Source of the DNA: CAYVCG01 sp964449985
GTDB lineage: Bacteria > Bacillota > Clostridia > Lachnospirales > WRAX01
Length of the DNA stretch: 21,776 nt
Direction of reading: 5' to 3'
NCBI GenBank assembly: GCA_964449985.1
Contig: CAYVCG010000035.1
Span: forward strand, 1 to 21,776
The notes beneath the pieces were generated by a model that was not told where the DNA came from, did not search any database, and saw only the letters and a list, made by a program, of their open reading frames with translations. A program made the translations under genes and the position numbers. The first letter of the stretch is position 1, and every line of letters starts with the position of its first letter. Of the stretch, positions 15,876-21,776 are shown piece after piece.

Positions 15876-17386
15876 CGGCAGTTTATGCAAGGCAGTCTGT
15901 AGACAAAAAAGACAGCATATCCATAGAAACCCAAATTGATGCCTGTCTGGCGGGGGTGGGCGGAGAATACCGGGTCTATAAAGACAAGGGATTTTCCGGC
16001 TCAAACATAAACCGTCCGGAATTTGAAAGAATGCTTGGCGATATAAAAAACGGCATTATTTCAAAGGTTATCGTATATAAATTGGATAGGATAAGCCGCT
16101 CTCTCTTGGATTTTTCTCAAATTATAGAGATGTTTAGAAAACACAACGTGGAGTTTTTATCAACTCAGGAGAAATTTGATACAAGCTCGCCAATGGGCAA
16201 CGCCATGCTTTCTATAACCATGGTGTTTGCTCAGCTTGAGCGTGAAACAATCCAGAGCCGAATTAAGGACAACTATTATGCAAGAGGGAAAAAAGGCTTT
16301 TATATGGGCGGACGAGCCCCCTTTGGCTTTAAAAAATCCGTAACAACAGTCGATGGAAAAAAGACGTATATTCTAAACAAAACTGATGACGAGGCCGATA
16401 TTGTTGTAAACATGTTTAATCAATATGCTTATAATAATAAGTCTTTAGGGAAGATCAGCAAAGAGCTAAACGATGATAATATAAAGGCTCCTCAGGGAGG
16501 GGCTTTTGATAGCTGCAAACTGAGCCGAATATTAAGAAATCCTGTTTATGTTTGCGCAGACGCGGATATTTTTTTGTATTATCAATCTAGGGGTTGCGTT
16601 ATGAGCAATGAAATATCGGATTATATAGCGGGGAACGGATGTTATTTATATGGCAAACGACAAGGAAATGAGAGAAAATATACAGATGTTTACGGCCATA
16701 CTGTTTCGCTGGCTTTGCATAAAGGGCTTATAGACAGCGCAACATTTTTAAAATGCCAGCAAAAGCTGGACGAAAACAAGCAGATAAAAAACAGCGGAAA
16801 AGGTAGGCATACATGGCTTTCGGGTTTAACTAAATGCGGAAAATGCGGATATGCCATGACTGTCACAAACGGTTATAAAAATATAAAATATTTGGCTTGC
16901 AGAGGAAAATCAAATTATCACATATGTGACGGCCATAATACCGTTTATACAGTGTCTGAAACCGAGGAGTTTATTAAACAACAAATATTTCGGATGATTG
17001 AAGCGAATAAAGGCTTAAAGTATAAAAAAAAGGAGGTTGATAAAAAGACAGAAAATGAATACAAAATAAAAATAGCCGGTATTGACCGCCAGATTGATAA
17101 CCTGATATCCCAGCTTGCGGATGGCGATAGTATAAGCATGAAATATATTAAGCCAAAAATAGCAGAACTAGACGCTATGAAGCAACAACTGACAGATGAG
17201 TTGGAGCGGCAGAAATCGGAAGCAAAAACTGAACAGGAAACAATGCAGGTCATAGACACGATAAACCAATGGGAAACAATGAGCATAGAACAAAAAAAAC
17301 GTGTGGCCGCTATCTTTATTAAAAGCATAAGCCTGAGTGATAACACTGTTTCCGTTCAATGGCGGCACAGTTTTATCAAGGCGTAA
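15872..17386 (+). CDS. Large serine recombinase / resolvase-family integrase
   Basis: A 504-residue site-specific recombinase that would cut and rejoin DNA through a phosphoserine link. Residues about 1-140 are the resolvase catalytic domain with VYARQS (nucleophile Ser9), KDKGFSGSNINRPEF and VIVYKLDRISRS, leading into the long helix around AQLERETIQSRIKD. About 150-250 is the recombinase domain (RAPFGF..., then SLGKISKELNDDNI and LSRILRNPVY). A zinc ribbon follows near 325-355 (CGKCGYAM ... LACRGK ... ICDG), and a coiled coil near 380-460. This is the layout of large serine integrases such as the phage phiC31 and SpoIVCA/TnpX groups. All key residues seem intact, so it may be active. It is coupled to the small ORF upstream and ends about 35 bp before the deacetylase remnant. 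Confidence 0.95.
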   Translation: MTAVYARQSVDKKDSISIETQIDACLAGVGGEYRVYKDKGFSGSNINRPEFERMLGDIKNGIISKVIVYKLDRISRSLLDFSQIIEMFRKHNVEFLSTQEKFDTSSPMGNAMLSITMVFAQLERETIQSRIKDNYYARGKKGFYMGGRAPFGFKKSVTTVDGKKTYILNKTDDEADIVVNMFNQYAYNNKSLGKISKELNDDNIKAPQGGAFDSCKLSRILRNPVYVCADADIFLYYQSRGCVMSNEISDYIAGNGCYLYGKRQGNERKYTDVYGHTVSLALHKGLIDSATFLKCQQKLDENKQIKNSGKGRHTWLSGLTKCGKCGYAMTVTNGYKNIKYLACRGKSNYHICDGHNTVYTVSETEEFIKQQIFRMIEANKGLKYKKKEVDKKTENEYKIKIAGIDRQIDNLISQLADGDSISMKYIKPKIAELDAMKQQLTDELERQKSEAKTEQETMQVIDTINQWETMSIEQKKRVAAIFIKSISLSDNTVSVQWRHSFIKA

Positions 17387-17421
17387 AGCCGTTTGCGCGG
17401 TTTGCTTTTATATGCATACGT

Positions 17422-17679
17422 GATAGTCTCGACTGGAAAGAATATGGTGTCAGCGCTGAGATAGACAGGGTTTTAAAACATAAGCATTTGGGTAACGGGT
17501 CTATCGTGCTTTTCCATAACGACGCGAAATATACGCCACAAGCTCTTGACGCGATTATAAAGGGGCTTAAAGCGAAGGGCTTTGAGATTGTTCCTATTTC
17601 AGAATTAATACATAAGGATAATTATTATGTTGACGGCGAAGGAAGACAAAAGGTAAATAAACAGGCTGTACAACAGTAG
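17422..17679 (+). pseudogene. 3' remnant of a NodB-type polysaccharide deacetylase
   Basis: The frame reads DSLDWKEYGVSAEIDRVL, then NGSIVLFHNDAKYTPQAL and IIKGLKAKGFEIVPISELI, which is the C-terminal third of NodB/PdaB-type peptidoglycan or polysaccharide deacetylases: the D-LDW motif, the LxH motif with its conserved His (VLFHND), and the closing helix-strand. The earlier TFDDG, HxxxH and R-P-YG motifs are absent, so it cannot be a functional enzyme. Family similarity starts abruptly at the GAT codon at 17422, 36 bases after the recombinase stop; the 21 codons before it that keep the frame open come from the recombinase end. The 5' part is not found elsewhere in the window. Family call is firm; the cause of truncation is inferred. 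Confidence 0.8.
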
Positions 17680-17703
17680 TAACAATAAACATAACCATAC
17701 AAT

Positions 17704-17727
17704 CGCTTGACCGGTGGTTGTCAAACG
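17704..17727 (+). other. Imperfect hairpin upstream of hppA
   Basis: CGCTTGAC (17704-17711) and GTCAAACG (17720-17727) form an 8-bp stem with one mismatch and an 8-base loop. It ends 7 bases before the AGGAG of hppA. No T-run follows, so it is not a clear terminator; it could be a leftover of the deacetylase 3' region or an operator-like dyad. Confidence 0.3.
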
Positions 17728-17753
17728 AATGATTAGGAGAAAGGGTGTTTATT

Positions 17754-19889
17754 ATGACGGAGTATATGTTTTTTATTGCGCCGGTATGCGCTTTGGCTGC
17801 TTTGATTTTTGCGTATATATCGGCAAGAAGAATCATGAAAGAACCGGAAGGACCAGACGTTATTAAAAAAATAGCCTCTGCCATAAGGTCCGGAGCAAAT
17901 GCATATTTAAAGAGACAATATAGGGGCGTTATAGCATTCTTTGCTGTTATGTTTATAATACTTATCGTTATGGCTATATTTGGCTTTTTGACGCCTTTTG
18001 TTCCGTTTGCATTTGTTACGGGCGGATTCTTTTCCGGGCTTTCCGGATTTATTGGTATGCGTATAGCGACATATGCCAATTCCAGAACCGCATATGCGTG
18101 CGGCAAAAGTCTTAACAAAGGATTAAAGATTGCTTTTTCATCCGGCTCTGTTATGGGCTTTACGGTTGTTGGGCTTGGGCTTTTAGATTTATCAATATGG
18201 TATATTTTGCTTAAATACGTATTTTACGGTGGTTTATGTGTTATGCCTGGCTCCGCTGTTTTAGCGGATTCCGCTCAAATACAGTTAATAACCTCTGCAA
18301 TGCTGACGTTTGGTATGGGTGCATCCTCTATGGCTTTGTTTGCACGTGTTGGCGGCGGTATTTTTACAAAAGCGGCTGATGTTGGGGCAGATCTCGTGGG
18401 TAAAATAGAAGCGGGTATTCCTGAGGATGACCCGAGAAATCCTGCTGTTATAGCTGATAATGTGGGCGATAATGTTGGAGATATAGCTGGGATGGGTGCA
18501 GACCTTTATGAATCCTATGTTGGCTCCATCGTTGCTTCGATGTCGCTTGCGGTTGCTGCGGGTTATGGTTTCAGTGGCGCAGCAGTCCCAATGATTATGG
18601 CGGCAGTTGGTATATTGGCATCTTTAATTGGTGCATTCTTTGTTCATTCGGGAGAAAAAACCAATCAAAAGGTACTGCTCGCAGCGTTAAGAAGGGGAAC
18701 GTATATATCATCAGGCATAACAGCCATAGCTGCTTTTCCGATTATTTATTTTGTTATGGACTGCGCTTCAAATCCGGAGCGGCTGGGTATTTATGCGGCT
18801 GTGCTTTCTGGGCTTTTGGCAGGCGTTGTCATAGGCTTTTTCACGGAGTATTACACGTCTGATACATACAGGCCAACAAAACAGCTGGCTAATTCAACAA
18901 AAACCGGCCCAGCGACTGTTGTTATAAGCGGTATATCCCTTGGATTCCGCTCGACGGCTATACCTGTTATCGTTATATGCATTTCTGTTTTAATAAGCTA
19001 TTTTATGTCAGGCGGATTTATTAGCTTTGAAAGAGGGCTTTTTGGTGTTGGTATATCTGCTGTCGGTATTTTGGCAACATTGGGCATAACTCTTGCGACT
19101 GATGCATACGGCCCTGTGGCAGACAATGCAGGAGGTATTGCAGAGATGGCGCAAATGGATGCCAAGGTTCGGGAAAGAACGGATGCACTCGATTCGTTGG
19201 GTAATACAACTGCTGCAACCGGAAAGGGCTTTGCAATAGGATCGGCTGGTTTAACGGCACTTGCATTGATTGCGTCATACACGGATAAGGTGAAAATTCT
19301 TGGGGCAGGCGAGTTATTAAACCTTAATATAACGAATCCCCCTGTATTAGTTGGACTATTTATCGGCGCTATGCTCACGTTTTTATTCTCATCAATGACA
19401 ATGTCTGCCGTTGGGCGTGCTGCCCAAAGCATCGTTATTGAGGTAAGAAGGCAGTTTAGACAGATTACAGGTTTGATGGAAGGGACAGCGCAGCCGGATT
19501 ACGCCGCTTGTGTTGACATATGCACGAAAAATGCTCAAAAAGAAATGCTTGCTCCGATGCTTCTTGCAACAGCAGCACCGATAATAACCGGGCTTATTCT
19601 TGGCGTGAATGGCGTTATCGGATTGTTATGCGGGGCGACTGTTACAGGATTTATGCTGGCTATTGCTATGGCAAACTCCGGCGGGGCATGGGATAATGCA
19701 AAGAAGTTTATAGAAGGCGGCAATCTTGGCGGAAAAGGCTCTGATGCGCATAAGGCGGCTGTTGTCGGTGATACGGTTGGAGACCCATTTAAGGATACCT
19801 CAGGGCCTTCTATTAATATTCTTATCAAGCTGCTATCAATGGTGGCTATTGTGTTCTGTGGGTTGATTATTAGCTTTCATTTGTTATAG
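17754..19889 (+). CDS. hppA: Membrane-bound ion-pumping pyrophosphatase, K+-dependent type
   Basis: Hydrolyses pyrophosphate and pumps Na+ and/or H+ out across the membrane. From ATG 17754 it is 711 residues with many hydrophobic segments (about 16 expected for the family). Substrate and Mg binding motifs are present: DVGADLVGKIE (from residue 209), DDPRNPAVIADNVGDNVGD, DNAGGIAEMA, and near the C-terminus GDTVGDPFKDTSGPSINIL. The diagnostic stretch GNTTAATGKGFAIGSA has Ala487 and Gly490 where K+-independent enzymes have Lys and Thr, so it should need K+. Many such enzymes are Na+ pumps; the ion cannot be settled here. GTG 17745 is an alternative start; AAGGG about 8 bases before the ATG favours the ATG. 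Confidence 0.96.
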   Translation: MTEYMFFIAPVCALAALIFAYISARRIMKEPEGPDVIKKIASAIRSGANAYLKRQYRGVIAFFAVMFIILIVMAIFGFLTPFVPFAFVTGGFFSGLSGFIGMRIATYANSRTAYACGKSLNKGLKIAFSSGSVMGFTVVGLGLLDLSIWYILLKYVFYGGLCVMPGSAVLADSAQIQLITSAMLTFGMGASSMALFARVGGGIFTKAADVGADLVGKIEAGIPEDDPRNPAVIADNVGDNVGDIAGMGADLYESYVGSIVASMSLAVAAGYGFSGAAVPMIMAAVGILASLIGAFFVHSGEKTNQKVLLAALRRGTYISSGITAIAAFPIIYFVMDCASNPERLGIYAAVLSGLLAGVVIGFFTEYYTSDTYRPTKQLANSTKTGPATVVISGISLGFRSTAIPVIVICISVLISYFMSGGFISFERGLFGVGISAVGILATLGITLATDAYGPVADNAGGIAEMAQMDAKVRERTDALDSLGNTTAATGKGFAIGSAGLTALALIASYTDKVKILGAGELLNLNITNPPVLVGLFIGAMLTFLFSSMTMSAVGRAAQSIVIEVRRQFRQITGLMEGTAQPDYAACVDICTKNAQKEMLAPMLLATAAPIITGLILGVNGVIGLLCGATVTGFMLAIAMANSGGAWDNAKKFIEGGNLGGKGSDAHKAAVVGDTVGDPFKDTSGPSINILIKLLSMVAIVFCGLIISFHLL

Positions 19890-19924
19890 AATATTTTGGA
19901 TATATAATTTTATAAAAAAGCTAA

Positions 19925-19952
19925 TGGCCGTTCCCTTCTACAGGAACGGCCA
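19925..19952. terminator. Shared hairpin terminator between hppA and the helicase gene
   Basis: TGGCCGTTCC (19925-19934) and GGAACGGCCA (19943-19952) form a perfect 10-bp stem with an 8-base loop, between two convergent stops (19889 and 19961). On the minus strand it is followed by TTAGC and six T residues. On the plus strand only AAATTTATATT follows. It probably ends both transcripts, more strongly on the minus strand. Confidence 0.8.
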
Positions 19953-19960
19953 AATTTATA

Positions 19961-21637
19961 TTAATAATGAAATTTAGCTTTTGCTTTAAATTTATCTTTT
20001 TTAGCTTTTTCTATGCATACTTTAACGCCTTTAAGCTTCTTATTCTCCATGCCCATTATAACGGTTTTTGCAAATTCCTTCGGAACGTCTACAAATGAGA
20101 AATCATTAAATATATCTATAGCTCCAAATATTCTTCCTGCCACTCCGGACTCGGATGCAAGGCATCCAACGATATCATTAACGCGCACGTTATTATTCTT
20201 ACCAACGTTTATAAACAGCCTTATCATATCAGCGTCATTATACTGCTTCTTTTTGCCGCCGCCTTTATTGTCTCGCTTTTCTTTATTCTTATATTCCTTT
20301 TGCGGTTCAAGCATTAAATCAGAAACTGAGGAATCGACTTTTTTCATGTTTTCATCGTGTAGCTTCATTTTAACTAAAGCAGCGGCGATTTCTGCTTCGC
20401 TATATCCATCATCAACCAAATCACCGACTATTGACGTGTATTCATCCAATTCGCCGTTATTTATAGTTTCCCGAACCTTATCGGAAAAGATTTTTTTTCT
20501 CGAATTTTTTATATCGGCCATAGAAGGGGGGAACTGAAATTGTATATTTGCTTTTGTATACTTCATTATTTCCCGGATTCTTTGTATTTCCCTTCCGACA
20601 ACAAATGTGTATGCCAAGCCGCTTTTACCTGCGCGCGCAGTTCTACCGATTCTGTGAACATAATACTCAGCATCCTGCGGCAAATCATAGTTAAATATAA
20701 TATCAATGTCATAAACATCTATACCTCGGGCAGCAACATCAGTTGCAACAAGAATAGGTGTATAGCCGCTGCGAAACTTATGCATAACGTTATCGCGCTG
20801 GCTTTGTTTCAAGTCTCCGTGCAATGCTTCTGCTGCGTATCCGCGATCTTGAAGCTGCCTAGCAACGTTGTCCGTTCCTGCCTTTGTGTTACAGAAAACG
20901 ATGGAAAGCTTTGGATTTTTGACCTCCATAAGGCGGCAAAGCACCTCCATCTTGTTTTTATCTTTTAACTCAATATAGTATTGAGAGATGGACGAAACTG
21001 TCATTTCCTTTTGAGCGACGCGTATATGCTTTGGTTCGTTTTGAAACCTTTTTGTTAAATCCAAAATACCTTTCGGCATCGTTGCGGAAAAAAGGATGGT
21101 TTGCCTGTCTTCCGGCATCCCTACCATAATTTCCTCTATATCCTCACGAAAACCCATATCAAGCATTTCGTCGGCCTCGTCAAGAATGATTGTCCGGACG
21201 TTTTCCATATTCAGCGTGCCTCTATTTATATGGTCTATAATACGCCCCGGCGTTCCTATAACGACTTGGACACCTTTTTTGATTTCATTTATTTGAAGCT
21301 GCATAGACTGGCCACCATAGATAGGTATTGTGCGTATATTTGCGCTGTATTTAAGCAGCTTTTTAAATTGCTCAGAAACCTGTATCGCAAGCTCCCTTGT
21401 AGGACAAAGGACTACGGTTTGCAATCTTTTATCCTTTGGATTTATTTTTTCGAGACACGGTATGGCATAAGCCGCTGTTTTGCCGGAACCGGTTTGGGAT
21501 TGGCCAATAACGTCCTCTCCGTTAGATATTACTTCAATAGATTTCGCCTGTATGGGCGTAGGCTCTAAAAAGCCCATATCGTTTATAGCTTTAAGAATCC
21601 CTTCAGATAGATTCATTTCATTAAATAAAACACTCAT
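19961..21637 (-). CDS. DEAD-box RNA helicase with DbpA-type RNA-binding domain
   Basis: ATP-driven RNA unwinding, typically in ribosome assembly, mRNA decay or cold adaptation (CshA/DeaD/DbpA group). From ATG 21637 the protein has 558 residues. Motifs in order: Q motif (GFLEPTPIQ), I SQTGSGKT (about 47-54), Ia PTRELA, Ib TPGR, II DEAD (about 152-155), III SAT (about 183-185), IV IVFCNT, V ATDVAARGIDV, VI HRIGRTARAG. A charged linker (NKEKRDNKGGGKKKQ) leads to a DbpA-like domain (DMIRLFINVGKNNNVRVNDIVG ... GAIDIFNDFSFVDVP) that in DbpA/YxiN recognises 23S rRNA, and a lysine-rich tail. An in-frame ATG at 21661 lies upstream, but GGAAGG about 8 bases before 21637 selects the later start. DeaD, DbpA and CshA cannot be told apart with certainty. 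Confidence 0.95.
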   Translation of the reverse strand: MSVLFNEMNLSEGILKAINDMGFLEPTPIQAKSIEVISNGEDVIGQSQTGSGKTAAYAIPCLEKINPKDKRLQTVVLCPTRELAIQVSEQFKKLLKYSANIRTIPIYGGQSMQLQINEIKKGVQVVIGTPGRIIDHINRGTLNMENVRTIILDEADEMLDMGFREDIEEIMVGMPEDRQTILFSATMPKGILDLTKRFQNEPKHIRVAQKEMTVSSISQYYIELKDKNKMEVLCRLMEVKNPKLSIVFCNTKAGTDNVARQLQDRGYAAEALHGDLKQSQRDNVMHKFRSGYTPILVATDVAARGIDVYDIDIIFNYDLPQDAEYYVHRIGRTARAGKSGLAYTFVVGREIQRIREIMKYTKANIQFQFPPSMADIKNSRKKIFSDKVRETINNGELDEYTSIVGDLVDDGYSEAEIAAALVKMKLHDENMKKVDSSVSDLMLEPQKEYKNKEKRDNKGGGKKKQYNDADMIRLFINVGKNNNVRVNDIVGCLASESGVAGRIFGAIDIFNDFSFVDVPKEFAKTVIMGMENKKLKGVKVCIEKAKKDKFKAKAKFHY

Positions 21638-21681
21638 GTAATTTTCCTTCCAAAAAAGCATAGTTAAATTCGAACATACTA

Positions 21682-21710
21682 ATTAAACTATACTTTCAGC
21701 GTTATGTCAA
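21682..21710 (-). promoter_or_regulatory. Sigma-A-type promoter of the DEAD-box helicase gene
   Basis: On the minus strand a perfect TTGACA (21705-21710) is followed after 17 bases by TTTAAT (21682-21687). This gives a 5' leader of roughly 40 nt. No long cold-shock-type leader is present with this start site. Confidence 0.7.
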
Positions 21711-21776
21711 TTGTTTTCATTATTTGACATTTAATAAGAATGCCTAAATTTCAACCTTTTCATCATAATAGTCGAC

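Noticed and set aside
15640..17430. Attachment-site pair for the recombinase (GTCATAGTAC near 15643-15652 against GTGATAGTCT near 17420-17429)
   Set aside because: The shared core is only about five bases in AT-rich sequence, and the left copy is not next to any deacetylase fragment; chance is more likely.
20013..20968. Plus-strand frames opposite the DEAD-box helicase
   Set aside because: Antisense to a gene with all helicase motifs; composition reflects the complementary strand.
1..21776. CRISPR array, tRNA or rRNA genes
   Set aside because: No regularly spaced direct repeats and no cloverleaf-like or rRNA-like stretch was noticed in the intergenic gaps; the only repeat cluster is the irregular REP-like set at 15440-15611.

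Overview
The window looks like chromosomal DNA from an anaerobic, low-to-mid GC Bacillota, most likely a Clostridia member. Supporting signs are AGGAGG-type ribosome binding sites, frequent GTG/TTG starts, a flavodiiron protein (FprA), a membrane pyrophosphatase, a DUF4364 protein, a sporulation-type SpoIID/LytB protein and a DacB/DacF-like carboxypeptidase. Species cannot be named from this sequence.

Left part, minus strand (1-8420). Reading in the direction of transcription there is a 539-residue protein with a C-terminal pRiA4b ORF-3-like domain, a DUF4364 winged-helix-like protein, and a tight run dacB/F-like > rluB-like > fprA > alaS. alaS is cut by the window edge at or next to its stop codon.

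Centre, plus strand (8596-15430). A divergent, unusually symmetrical promoter region at about 8495-8529 separates the minus-strand block from clpS-clpA, which encode a substrate adaptor and a AAA+ unfoldase. These are followed by a secreted SpoIID/LytB protein, a small membrane protein, queA (queuosine synthesis) and rarA (replication fork maintenance), all closely packed.

The accessory patch (about 15431-17679) is the least ordinary part. Right after rarA lies a cluster of four short REP-like units, each able to fold into a hairpin. Then comes a small gene whose stop overlaps the start of a large serine recombinase (ATGA), and directly behind the recombinase the last ~85 codons of a NodB-type polysaccharide deacetylase whose 5' part is missing. 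This looks like the scar of a recombinase-driven insertion or rearrangement.

Right part. A K+-dependent-type membrane pyrophosphatase (hppA) on the plus strand converges on a DEAD-box RNA helicase (minus strand) with a DbpA-type RNA-binding tail. A strong shared hairpin lies between them, and the helicase has a clear sigma-A-type promoter near the window end. No tRNA, rRNA or CRISPR array was seen.
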